Counted from the first letter of the stretch, positions 17,770 through 25,486 are shown. The stretch: 64,000 bases of DNA from Prolixibacteraceae bacterium (GCA_021740385.1 JAIOZY010000005.1:62001-126000), one strand, 5' to 3'. Notes: generated by a model not told the origin, from the sequence alone. Made by a program: numbers and translations.

Positions 17770-18081
17770 ATGTTTGCAATTATTGATTTTGGAGGCACAC
17801 AGTACAAAGTTGAAAAAGACACCAAACTGTACGTTAACCGCCTCGAGACAGAAGAAGGAGAAAGCTTCGACATTGAAAAAGTTTTGTTGGTTGACAACGA
17901 CGGGAAGGTTAAAGTAGGAACCCCTGTTGTTAAAGGCGCTAAAGTTACAGCAAAAGTACTTGAGCACCTGAAAGGCGATAAAGTTATTGTATTTAAGAAA
18001 AAACGCAGAAAAGGATACCGGGTTAAAAACGGCCACCGCCAGTTTCTTACCCAAATCCAAATCGAAGAAATTGTTGGATAA
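17770..18081 (+). CDS. rplU: 50S ribosomal protein bL21
   Basis: 103 residues from the ATG at 17770 (MFAIIDFGGTQYKVE), the universal bL21 start; an upstream in-frame ATG at 17653 lies before the promoter and is rejected. The C-terminal KKKRRKGYRVKNGHRQFLTQ is the conserved 23S rRNA-binding motif. bL21 is a structural protein of the large subunit. It is followed 18 bp later by rpmA, the almost invariant bacterial gene pair. Confidence 0.97.
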   Translation: MFAIIDFGGTQYKVEKDTKLYVNRLETEEGESFDIEKVLLVDNDGKVKVGTPVVKGAKVTAKVLEHLKGDKVIVFKKKRRKGYRVKNGHRQFLTQIQIEEIVG

Positions 18082-18099
18082 TAAAAAAATTCAGATACC

Positions 18100-18366
18100 A
18101 TGGCTCATAAGAAAGGTGTAGGTAGTTCAAAGAACGGACGCGAATCGGAAAGTAAACGGTTAGGCGTAAAAATTTGGGGCGGACAGTCGGCCAAAGCCGG
18201 TAACATTATTGTACGCCAACGTGGTACACAACATCATCCGGGTGAAAACGTGGGCATAGGTAAAGACCATACCTTGTTTGCACTTGCCGATGGAAAAGTG
18301 ATCTTCAAAAAAAGGCAGAAAAATAAATCATTCGTATCGGTTGAAACCATTCAGGCTGAAAATTAA
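18100..18366 (+). CDS. rpmA: 50S ribosomal protein bL27
   Basis: 88 residues starting [20 protein letters not shown], the Gly/Lys-rich N-terminal arm of bL27 that reaches the peptidyl-transferase centre, followed by [20 protein letters not shown]. No N-terminal cleavage extension as found in Firmicutes is present. Co-transcribed with rplU. Its stop codon overlaps the stop of the converging SDR remnant by two bases. Confidence 0.97.
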   Translation: MAHKKGVGSSKNGRESESKRLGVKIWGGQSAKAGNIIVRQRGTQHHPGENVGIGKDHTLFALADGKVIFKKRQKNKSFVSVETIQAEN

Positions 18367-18677
18367 ATCTCTTTTGAAGTAATTCTATAGCCCAGGTTCA
18401 ATTGTAACGGGATAGGCACTGCACGCATCACAATCCAATTGAATTTATTCATTAGTCCGGGGACAATGAAACGTTTTCCTTTTTCCAGCTTTTGCAGGAT
18501 ATTGGAAGCAATTTGCTCGGCCGGAAGCAACCCGCACAGCGAGGCAAACCATCCCTGGCGTTCAATGTTTTGCGTTACAGCCGGGTTTGTTTTCATTGGC
18601 CCGGGGTGTACAACACTTACACAAACATTTGTTTCCCTTAACTCTTCGGCAAGGGCTCGCGAAAAATAATTTACATT
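18363..18677 (-). pseudogene. 5'-truncated short-chain dehydrogenase remnant
   Basis: The minus frame encodes only the C-terminal third of an SDR: NYFSRALAEELRETN, then VSVVHPGPMKTNPAVTQNI and a tail ending GYRITSKEI. It aligns well with the intact SDR at 24668-25486, which has VYFFSRS, HPGPMKTNPDVSRNI and GDRITQREI at the same places. The TGxxxGxG cofactor motif and the catalytic Tyr-x-x-x-Lys are absent. Similarity stops at about 18677, directly against the stop codon of the DUF2279 gene, which marks a deletion or rearrangement point. The ATG at 18596 could start a 77-residue peptide, but it would be non-catalytic. Confidence 0.8.
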
Positions 18678-18678
18678 T

Positions 18679-19593
18679 TTAAAAATAGAGCCAATATGCG
18701 TTGAATTTTCCCTGACTGTTAATTTCGAGGGCCGGAAAAGGCACTTTTACAAAGTTTAGCACTTCGAAAAATCCTTTCAGGAATTTTGAATTGGTTGGTA
18801 TTTTTTGCCAGTCGATATCGAGCGACAACAAAAACTGGCGTGTCCGTTGTACCTCGGGCAGGCGATACCCCCGGTAATAAGCCCGGTTTTCAAATTCGCC
18901 CAACATGCCGTCGGCACTATAACCAACTGCAATATTAACCCAGGGAGGCAGCACATCTTTCAGAAAAAGCCGGTTGGCATTGAACGAAAACCAGTGGCTG
19001 TGGCTGTTGTAATCGTAAAAAAAATTTTCAAATGCATTTTCGCCCAGGTAACCATAAGCATTCTTCGACAATTCAGACGGATAAAAGCTTATTTTATGCC
19101 TGATAACCTGTTCGTCGAAAAGAGCCTCCTGCCCAATAAGGAAAAGGCTGCCAGCAGCATTGGCGGCTATATCGCCCCACGAGAATCCCCATCCCTCGTA
19201 CAACCCGTCGAAGACCTCAATGGGGGCCTGCATTAAAAACCCCATTGTTCCACCGTATATTAAAGCCTTTGTTTTATCAACCCCCGCTTTCCGAAGCCAT
19301 TTGTAGGCAACATAACTTTCACCGTATGATGCAAACATGTGCCCCATTTTATCCATTTGCAAATACCCGCTGTTATCGTTATAAAAGTGAAAGGGTACCC
19401 GGTCGTGATCGGCATACCAGATAAAGGATAAAAACGACAAGCCCCCGGCATAAACAGCGCTTTCGGTAATAATTGCCGATGCCAGCATTTTTCTGTTTAC
19501 AACCGGCTTTAAATGAAGGCTGTCTGGCATGTTTTGGGTAAATGCAACCTTTAAACAAAGTAAGAGAATGCTAATGAATGCTATTCGTTTCAT
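18679..19593 (-). CDS. DUF2279-family exported protein (second tandem copy)
   Basis: 304 residues from the ATG at 19593, with a signal peptide (MKRIAFISILLLCLKVAFTQ). The conserved body contains ESAVYAGGLSFLSFIWYAD, RVPFHFYNDNSGYLQMDKMG, GFLMQAPIEVFDGLYEGWGF and a C-terminal RTRQFLLSLDIDWQKIPTN. Family members are predicted periplasmic or outer-membrane proteins of unknown function common in Bacteroidota; the alternating polar/hydrophobic segments and terminal WLYF suit a membrane-associated protein. It starts 4 bp after the stop of its close paralogue, so the two are surely co-transcribed. Confidence 0.82.
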   Translation of the reverse strand: MKRIAFISILLLCLKVAFTQNMPDSLHLKPVVNRKMLASAIITESAVYAGGLSFLSFIWYADHDRVPFHFYNDNSGYLQMDKMGHMFASYGESYVAYKWLRKAGVDKTKALIYGGTMGFLMQAPIEVFDGLYEGWGFSWGDIAANAAGSLFLIGQEALFDEQVIRHKISFYPSELSKNAYGYLGENAFENFFYDYNSHSHWFSFNANRLFLKDVLPPWVNIAVGYSADGMLGEFENRAYYRGYRLPEVQRTRQFLLSLDIDWQKIPTNSKFLKGFFEVLNFVKVPFPALEINSQGKFNAYWLYF

Positions 19594-19597
19594 GGTA

Positions 19598-20509
19598 TTA
19601 AAAGTATAACCAATAAGCGCCAAATTCACCTTTCGAGTTGATTTCAATCGCCGGAAAGGGGATTTTTATAATGTTCAACCCCTCGAACAACACTTTTAAA
19701 AAACCGGAGTTCGTTGGAATTTTTGTCCAGTCGATATCGAGCGAGACCAAAAACTGGCGTGTACGGTCGAATTGAGGGATGGGCAAATTGTTGTATTCCA
19801 ATTTGTTTTCAAATTCGCCAATCATGCCATTGGCGCTATATCCTACTGCAATATTCAGCCATGGCGGCAAATTCGATTTGGGGAACATACTTGAAAGGTT
19901 TCCCGAAAGCCAGTAGGTATGGCCGTTGTAGTCTTTCGACATGCTTTCTAAAAAGTTGCTGCCGAGGTAGCCATGAGCCAGATCGGCATAGGGAGAACGC
20001 CAAAAACTGAATTTCATTTTTACAATTTGCTCGTCGAAAAGAAGTTCCTGCCCCGCCATCAGTGCAATGCCGGCTGTATTGGCCACCATGTCGCCCCACG
20101 AGAAGCCCCAACCCTCGTTAAACCCGTCGGCAATTTCGATGGGAGCCTGCATGGCAAAGCCCACGGCACTGCCGATAATCAGCGAAGTGCTTTTCGACAA
20201 ACCCGTCGACCGAAACCACTTGTAGGTTATCCAGCTTTCGACATAAGCCGTTGTGGCATGACCGCATTTGTCAATTTGAAGGTACCCGCTGTTGTCGTTG
20301 TAAAAATGGAAAGGTACGGGGGCACGGTCTTCGTACCAAATACTGGTAAGGTAGTACATGCCTGCACCGTACACTACCGATTCAGTTACAATAGCCGTTG
20401 CAAGGCGTTTTTTGTTAACTCCTGTTGATGTCTTTGTAGAGTCAGGTGTTTCAGCTTTTGCACAGCATAAAAGAGCTGAAAGAATAGCAAACAAAATAAT
20501 CTTTTTCAT
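19598..20509 (-). CDS. DUF2279-family exported protein (first tandem copy)
   Basis: 303 residues from the ATG at 20509 (MKKIILFAILSALLCCAKAE, signal peptide). Landmarks shared with the next gene: VPFHFYNDNSGYLQIDKCGH, GFAMQAPIEIADGFNEGWGF, LNIAVGYSANGMIGEFENK, RTRQFLVSLDIDWTKIPTNS and the same ending AYWLYF. The reading frame stays open to an ATG at 20575, whose first two bases overlap the stop of a 15-codon leader ORF in a repeat, so a 22-residue N-terminal extension cannot be excluded, but the signal peptide favours 20509. Function unknown. Confidence 0.82.
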   Translation of the reverse strand: MKKIILFAILSALLCCAKAETPDSTKTSTGVNKKRLATAIVTESVVYGAGMYYLTSIWYEDRAPVPFHFYNDNSGYLQIDKCGHATTAYVESWITYKWFRSTGLSKSTSLIIGSAVGFAMQAPIEIADGFNEGWGFSWGDMVANTAGIALMAGQELLFDEQIVKMKFSFWRSPYADLAHGYLGSNFLESMSKDYNGHTYWLSGNLSSMFPKSNLPPWLNIAVGYSANGMIGEFENKLEYNNLPIPQFDRTRQFLVSLDIDWTKIPTNSGFLKVLFEGLNIIKIPFPAIEINSKGEFGAYWLYF

Positions 20510-20622
20510 TCGTCTTATACTTTCATTTTCAATGATGACTCTTAGCTTACCCCGATTTTTCGGGGTAATTCGCATTAGTCATTGGCGTTTGTGATCCCCA
20601 GCCTGCGGATCATACGTTTCAT
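20510..20622 (-). repeat. Modular palindromic leader repeat, copy A
   Basis: 113 bp ending at the DUF2279 start codon. Read on the minus strand it begins ATGAAACG, contains ATCACA and AATGACTAATGCGA, and ends AGACGA before ATGAAA. Its second slot holds a perfect hairpin, TTACCCCGA/TCGGGGTAA (20547-20568, 4-nt loop). A 15-codon ORF, MKRMIRRLGITNAND (20575-20622), lies at its 5' end. It aligns with copies at 21732-21824, 21825-21919 and 50714-50844. Confidence 0.75.
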
Positions 20623-20696
20623 CCGTTCAAATTAGCAATTTATTTTGAATCCGGTAATTGAAAATGCAATAATTATTTCATATGATTAAAGTGTTA

Positions 20697-20757
20697 AATT
20701 TATAAGGTCCGCCAGCTGGCGGATGGAACTTCTCCCGCTAAAGCGGGATCGTTTCAC
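20697..20757 (-). repeat. Modular palindromic leader repeat, degenerate copy E
   Basis: On the minus strand it reads GTGAAACGA, then the hairpin TCCCGCT-TTAGCGGGA (20733-20748), GAAGTTCCA, the palindrome TCCGCCAGCTGGCGGA (20708-20723) and CCTTATAAA. Order and spacing match the other copies but the central ATCACA block is missing. It starts at the stop codon of the epimerase gene. Confidence 0.6.
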
Positions 20758-21731
20758 ATAAGCATTTTTTGTTCCTTCATCCAGATTATTGCATCACTCA
20801 CCGCTTTGTCTATTTGTGTTTCCGGCATTTTCAATTCAGCCACGGCTTTCTTGTTTGTATAATAATCGAGGCTTGACAAGATACGTGCATTATTTACCGA
20901 CAATTCGGAATGCACACCCATTTTCCGCAACATTGAACCAAAAGCGCCCATGCCAACCAATAACCATTGGGGAATAATAACCGGGCAGGTTTTCATGCCC
21001 CTTCGCACAATTTTTAAAAACTGCCGGTATGTGAGGTTTACGCCGGCTAAAAGGTAGCGCTCGCCAGGTGTGCCGAGTTCAATGGCATTGCAAATAGCTG
21101 CAGCCGCTGCCCTTACATCAACAAAGTTTTTACCTCCTTTAGGAATGAAAATCACTTTACGCGGGTACATCATTTTAAGTATGCGGCCCGAACTGGGTTT
21201 AGCATCGTAGGGCCCGATCATGAAAGTAGGATTCACAATTACAGCATCCAGTCCCCTGGTTTTCACCATACCGGCAATCATTTTTTCTGCCTCGAGCTTG
21301 CTGAGGGCATACCCCGAATTACGAAAAAGTTTTCCCAACGGGTTCCCTTCATGCCCCGGGTTTTCCAGCGTCCCAAAATCGATGGTATTTCCGGTGCTGA
21401 CAAATATAAACCGCTTAACAGAATGCTTTATACAAGCTTCGGCTAAATAGCGGGTTGCCTCAACATTTACTTTACGGAGCGGGCCTGCTGTGTCGAAACG
21501 TTGCGAAGTGTCAGCTGCTGCATGAATAACAACATCGCAACCTTTTACGGCCTTGTCAACATCGCCCGGATCGGTAATGTTCCCCTTAAAAAAATCGGCA
21601 GAGACACCATCAAGTGATCTCAGGTCGGCGTTTTTCCGTACCAATCCCCTCACGTTGTTTCCCCGTTTGATGAGTTCCCTCACTACATTTGCGGCTAAAA
21701 AGCCGTTGGCACCGGTAACCAATACTTTCAT
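20754..21731 (-). CDS. NAD(P)-dependent epimerase/dehydratase (extended SDR)
   Basis: 325 residues. The N-terminus MKVLVTGANGFLAANVVREL carries the extended-SDR nucleotide motif TGxxGFLA. CDVVIHAAADTS follows, then the Tyr-x-x-x-Lys catalytic pair in SGYALSKLEAEKM and NPTFMIGPYD. These features place it with NAD-dependent epimerases, dihydroflavonol reductase-like and 3-beta-hydroxysteroid-dehydrogenase-like enzymes; the sequence alone does not decide the substrate. It sits among three classical SDR genes and two DUF2279 genes on one strand. Two tandem repeat units lie directly upstream, the last ending at its start codon. Confidence 0.88.
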   Translation of the reverse strand: MKVLVTGANGFLAANVVRELIKRGNNVRGLVRKNADLRSLDGVSADFFKGNITDPGDVDKAVKGCDVVIHAAADTSQRFDTAGPLRKVNVEATRYLAEACIKHSVKRFIFVSTGNTIDFGTLENPGHEGNPLGKLFRNSGYALSKLEAEKMIAGMVKTRGLDAVIVNPTFMIGPYDAKPSSGRILKMMYPRKVIFIPKGGKNFVDVRAAAAAICNAIELGTPGERYLLAGVNLTYRQFLKIVRRGMKTCPVIIPQWLLVGMGAFGSMLRKMGVHSELSVNNARILSSLDYYTNKKAVAELKMPETQIDKAVSDAIIWMKEQKMLM

Positions 21732-21824
21732 TCGTCTAAATTTATTATTTTCAAAGGTGACTCATGGAACTCGCATTTAGTCATTCACGGTTGTGATTAA
21801 AGCCGCTAACCATGCTCGTTTCAT
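21732..21824 (-). repeat. Modular palindromic leader repeat, copy B
   Basis: 93 bp ending at the epimerase ATG. Minus strand: ATGAAACGAGCATG, slot 1 without palindrome, ATCACAACCG, AATGACTAAATGCGAG, slot 2 without palindrome, CACCTTTGAAAAT and TTTAGACGA before the gene's ATGAAA. It encodes a 15-codon ORF, MKRAWLAALITTVND. It is the simplest copy and probably closest to the empty unit. Confidence 0.75.
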
Positions 21825-21919
21825 TCGTTCAAATTGTATATTTATTAAGGTAACACATGTAACTCGCTTTTTTCAAGGGCGGGTGTGATCCGCCAGCTGG
21901 CGGACCATGCTCGTTTCAT
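21825..21919 (-). repeat. Modular palindromic leader repeat, copy C (tandem with B)
   Basis: 95 bp head-to-tail with copy B. Minus strand: ATGAAACGAGCATGG, slot 1 filled by the perfect palindrome TCCGCCAGCTGGCGGA (21889-21904), ATCACACCCG, AGCGAGTTAC, and TTTGAACGA at the junction with the next ATGAAACG. Its ORF runs 24 codons. It begins 3 bp after the stop of the SDR gene. Confidence 0.75.
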
Positions 21920-21922
21920 CTC

Positions 21923-22705
21923 TTAGTTAAATTCTTTTTTAAAAACCTTTGAAACAACAAACAAAACGATCGAAAGCGGGACAATTTTCATCAACAACCA
22001 GTTAAGTTTATTAAATATTCCGGGGATGTAAACCGGCCTGTTCCGTTTGTTTTTCCTAATGGTAACATGTGCAACTTTTTCAACCGGCACTAAACCCATG
22101 CGCCCGAGGGGACCTAATTTGCTCATTCTGACCCGTACGTCCTTATTCGTATTCATTGGCCCGGGGTGCACAACCGTAACGTTTATGTTTTTCAACCTCA
22201 GTTCTTCGTGTAGACTTCTTGATATTGAATAAACGAATGTTTTAGATGCCGGGTAAACAAGTTTAAAAGTCATTGGGCTGAATGCAGCAAGGCTTGATAC
22301 ATTAATTATATAGCCCTTTTTGTTGTTCAATAAAAGAGGAAGAACTAAACGGGTTAGCATGGCCACGGATCTTACATTAAGCATAATCATACTATCCATA
22401 AAGCCTGGATCAACTTTATCGAAAAAGCCAGCACCGCCCAGCCCGGCGTTGTTTACAAGGGTATCGACCGGATAATTTGCAGCCCATTTTGCAACTTCGT
22501 ACACCGAATTATTTTGCGTTAAATCGGTTTCGAGATACAATGCCTTTACGATATACTCTTCCGATAACCCGGCACAAATATCTTCTAACCCTTCACCGGG
22601 CAACGCAACCAAAAGGAGGTTTCTCCCCAACCGGGCATATTCGCAGGCAAATTCAAGGCCTAAGCCCTTGCTGGCACCTGTTATCAGCACAAAGTTTTTT
22701 AACAT
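21923..22705 (-). CDS. Short-chain dehydrogenase/reductase
   Basis: 260 residues, classical SDR length. The cofactor motif is VLITGASKGLGLEFA (TGxxxGxG); NNAGLGG follows, the catalytic Ser lies in INVSSLAAFSP and the Tyr-x-x-x-Lys pair in LVYPASKTFVYSISR. The C-terminal part (VVHPGPMNTNKDVRVRM, then RPVYIPGIFNKLNWLLMKIV) resembles the remnant at 18363-18677 and the intact enzyme at 24668-25486, so these three form one paralogous family. The hydrophobic tail suggests membrane association. Substrate unknown. It follows the response-regulator gene by 45 bp. Confidence 0.9.
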   Translation of the reverse strand: MLKNFVLITGASKGLGLEFACEYARLGRNLLLVALPGEGLEDICAGLSEEYIVKALYLETDLTQNNSVYEVAKWAANYPVDTLVNNAGLGGAGFFDKVDPGFMDSMIMLNVRSVAMLTRLVLPLLLNNKKGYIINVSSLAAFSPMTFKLVYPASKTFVYSISRSLHEELRLKNINVTVVHPGPMNTNKDVRVRMSKLGPLGRMGLVPVEKVAHVTIRKNKRNRPVYIPGIFNKLNWLLMKIVPLSIVLFVVSKVFKKEFN

Positions 22706-22750
22706 GTGACAAACTTCTATTGGAATTTTTTATAAAATTACAGAATTAAC

Positions 22751-23506
22751 TCAATGATTCAACCATAGCTTAAAATCATTTACCCTTTCGCGGCTTACAA
22801 TAACCTGTAAATCGCCCGGATTAAGATGTACGGCTAACCTTCGGTTAAAATATGTGTGAATGCTGCCAATGGCCCCTACTGAAGAGATAAATTTCCTGTT
22901 CAGCCGAAAAAAAGCTTCCGGATCAAGTAATACAGACAACTCATCGAGCGTTTCAGAAACCATCACTTTTTTGTTTTTGAATAAACAGGCAAAAATTACC
23001 CCTTCTTCGAACATAAAATATGCAATTTCGGATGCCTGCACAAAGTTGTACCTCTCACCGGTTTTTACAAGAAAACGTTTTTTATGGGCTGTGTCCCCAC
23101 CCTTAACCAAATCTTTTAAAAATTCATTATCAATGTTTTGATATGTATCCTTCAATTGATGGTACTTCAAAAAGGCCTTTTTAATATCCTGGTAATTTAC
23201 CGGTTTCAAAAGGTAATCTATACTGTTTACTTTGAATGCATTAATGGCAAACTCATTATAAGCAGTAATAAAAATAATTGGGGTGTTCACCCTGACCTTT
23301 TCGAAGATATCAAAAGATGACCCATCGGTTAGCTGAATATCCAACAATACAAGATCGGCCTGGCCTGGTTTTTCTAAAAACCAATTTACCGACTCCTCAA
23401 TGGTTGATAAAATTGCGATAATTGTATATTCAGGGTTGTACCGCAATACCAGGCGGGAAATTAAATCGGCTGTATATTTTTCATCTTCAATAATTAATAT
23501 ATTCAT
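22751..23506 (-). CDS. LytTR-family response regulator
   Basis: 251 residues. Receiver domain at 1-125 with acidic residues in IIEDEKYTAD, phosphoacceptor Asp56 in ADLVLLDIQLTDGSSF and the conserved Lys in YLLKPVNYQDI. The C-terminal LytTR DNA-binding domain (about 145-250) contains RFLVKTGERYNFVQASEIAY and FFRLNRKFISSVGAI. LytTR regulators bind direct repeats upstream of target genes. It is encoded 32 bp downstream of its likely cognate histidine kinase. The SDR genes on both sides are plausible targets, which is inference from position. Confidence 0.93.
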   Translation of the reverse strand: MNILIIEDEKYTADLISRLVLRYNPEYTIIAILSTIEESVNWFLEKPGQADLVLLDIQLTDGSSFDIFEKVRVNTPIIFITAYNEFAINAFKVNSIDYLLKPVNYQDIKKAFLKYHQLKDTYQNIDNEFLKDLVKGGDTAHKKRFLVKTGERYNFVQASEIAYFMFEEGVIFACLFKNKKVMVSETLDELSVLLDPEAFFRLNRKFISSVGAIGSIHTYFNRRLAVHLNPGDLQVIVSRERVNDFKLWLNH

Positions 23507-23538
23507 ATTTGTAATTACCTAATTTAACCGTAGTTGTT

Positions 23539-24588
23539 TTATTTCTTTTTAATCTTGGGGATTTTCACAACAAACTTTCCATCAACTTCTACAAGTTCAA
23601 CATTTTTATTATCATGAAGCAAATACCTTTTTTTAATATTTTCCAAACCTACTTTTGTAGTAGGGTATAGTAAATTTTTTCTCCTTAAAGTATTTGAAAC
23701 ACAAATAAACTCCTTCTCTTCATAAATATCAACAATCAGTGGTTTATCCTTTTTGAAAGAATTGTGCTTTATTGCATTCTCAACTAAAAGTTGCAGTGAA
23801 ATGGGATGAATACCTGTTTTTTGTTTTGTGGTTTCATTAATATTAACCGAAAATTTGATGGCATCTTTGTGCCGTATCTTCATCAGAAAGATATATGAAT
23901 CAAGGAAATCCAGTTCCTGATACAAAAATACCAGGTTGCTTTTTTTACTATCGAGTATATAACGGTATAACTTCGATAAGTTGTAAATGTATTTTGATGC
24001 AATTTCGGGTTGGGTTTCTACTATTGACGAAAGTACACTCAAGCTATTAAAAAAGAAATGAGGATCGACCTGGTTTTTTAAAGCCTCATATTTTGTTTGG
24101 ATATTTTCTTGTTTCAATTTAGTTGAAATAAGTTCGGCCCTGTTAACCAAAACCATAAAACGATTAAACCGGTCGGCCACAAAAATTAAAAACGAAATAA
24201 TAAACAATGGATAAACCATATCGGGGTGAGGAAAAGGAACACTCTCCCAGGTTTCTTCCATCGAAAAAAGTGAAATATCCCATAAGCGAAACAGTACATC
24301 ATAGAGCAGGTTTGTTATTGCTAAATAAACGATGATGTAACCGGAAAGAATGAAAATCACATTTCGGGTTTTATACTTTTTATCGTAATGCTTTTCGAGA
24401 TAATTCATGCTTTTTGAAGCCCCTTCCCAAACAAGCATCCAGTAAACAGTAAAAGCAGAAAAGAAAAATATCCATCGAAACGAGAAATCAAATACCCCGT
24501 TAAAAGACTGATCAAATGCCTTCATAATTATCTGAAGAACAAATATCAGCATGAAGCGAAATACGTATTTCTTTCCCGTTTTCATCAC
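23539..24588 (-). CDS. LytS-type sensor histidine kinase
   Basis: 349 residues. Four hydrophobic segments in the first 140 residues form a membrane domain without an obvious extracellular sensor. The His_kinase (PF06580) core has the phospho-acceptor His177 in KNQVDPHFFFNSL, the N box QLLVENAIKHNS and a G-box-like VGLENIKKRYLL. This family pairs with LytTR regulators, and the next gene encodes one. The stimulus cannot be deduced. The membrane-embedded sensing region may detect membrane state or a small ligand. Confidence 0.92.
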   Translation of the reverse strand: MMKTGKKYVFRFMLIFVLQIIMKAFDQSFNGVFDFSFRWIFFFSAFTVYWMLVWEGASKSMNYLEKHYDKKYKTRNVIFILSGYIIVYLAITNLLYDVLFRLWDISLFSMEETWESVPFPHPDMVYPLFIISFLIFVADRFNRFMVLVNRAELISTKLKQENIQTKYEALKNQVDPHFFFNSLSVLSSIVETQPEIASKYIYNLSKLYRYILDSKKSNLVFLYQELDFLDSYIFLMKIRHKDAIKFSVNINETTKQKTGIHPISLQLLVENAIKHNSFKKDKPLIVDIYEEKEFICVSNTLRRKNLLYPTTKVGLENIKKRYLLHDNKNVELVEVDGKFVVKIPKIKKK

Positions 24589-24667
24589 GTAACTGTGTTT
24601 TGCCGTATAAAGGTAATGGAATACAATTACAATTTAATCACCTGCTTTCGACAAAACCGTATATTAA

Positions 24668-25486
24668 TTATGCAGAAATTCCAAGTGTTTTTTCCCACTT
24701 AATTTCGCGTTGGGTTATTCTATCGCCCAAATAAAGCTGCAACTTTACCGGAAGCACTTTCATCAATAACCAGGTTATTTTATTCAAAAATCCCGGGACA
24801 ATGACAGCTTGTTTATAATACAAAGCAGTTATTGCAATTCTTGCAAGCTTGCTGGTTGGCAGCAATCCCATTTTACCAATGATGCCCTGAAAGTCAATAT
24901 TCCGTGAAACATCGGGATTCGTTTTCATGGGCCCGGGGTGCAAAACACTCACATGTATATTTTTTCTCTTCAGTTCATAATATATGCTCCGTGAAAAAAA
25001 GTAAACAAATACTTTCGATGCCGGGTACACGGTTTTCAAAGGGATCGGGCAAAAGGAAGCCATGCTTGCCACATTAAGAATATAGGCACCCGATTGCCTT
25101 GAAAGATTTGGCACCATCAGTTTGACCAATTGTGAAACAGCCCTGATATTTAGTTGAATAATGGTGTCGATATGTTCGTAGGAAGTTTCGAAAAAATCGC
25201 CGGTACCCCCAATACCAGCATTATTAATTAAAAGATCAACCTCGTATTTCGAGTTCACCCACTCAGCCAATTGAAATACTTCGTTATGTTTTGCCAGATT
25301 GGCTTCATAACAAATTACATTAATCCCGTATTTCTTTTCCAGTTTGGCACCATACGTTTGTAAACCCTCATTCTCAAGAGAAACGATGATGAGGTTCTTC
25401 CCCCTTGATGCAAGTTCTTCGGCAAACGATTTTCCCAATCCCATACTTGCCCCGGTAACAAGGGCATATTTAATTTCCTTTTCCAT
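24668..25486 (-). CDS. Short-chain dehydrogenase/reductase (possible N-terminal membrane anchor)
   Basis: 272 residues from the ATG at 25486 (MEKEIKYALVTGASMGLGKS), aligned with the SDR at 21923-22705. Motifs: TGASMGLG, NNAGIGG, catalytic Ser in LNVASMASFCP, Tyr-x-x-x-Lys in TVYPASKVFVYFFSR, then HPGPMKTNP and a hydrophobic end. The frame stays open upstream to an ATG at 25642, adding 52 residues that include a clear membrane helix (SLVGGLIIGVPFSIVVYCIV); either the protein is membrane-anchored or this is a separate or decayed small membrane ORF fused in frame. It lies upstream of the two-component genes on the same strand. Confidence 0.88.
   Translation of the reverse strand: MEKEIKYALVTGASMGLGKSFAEELASRGKNLIIVSLENEGLQTYGAKLEKKYGINVICYEANLAKHNEVFQLAEWVNSKYEVDLLINNAGIGGTGDFFETSYEHIDTIIQLNIRAVSQLVKLMVPNLSRQSGAYILNVASMASFCPIPLKTVYPASKVFVYFFSRSIYYELKRKNIHVSVLHPGPMKTNPDVSRNIDFQGIIGKMGLLPTSKLARIAITALYYKQAVIVPGFLNKITWLLMKVLPVKLQLYLGDRITQREIKWEKTLGISA

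Noticed and set aside
20547-20568. Hairpin TTACCCCGA/TCGGGGTAA as an intrinsic terminator
   Set aside because: It lies inside leader repeat A just upstream of a gene start and has no T-tract on either strand, so termination is less likely than a repeat insertion.
20547-21919. CRISPR array interpretation of the palindromic repeats
   Set aside because: Repeats are few, of unequal length, sit at gene starts and share internal blocks rather than being separated by regular unique spacers. No cas genes are present.
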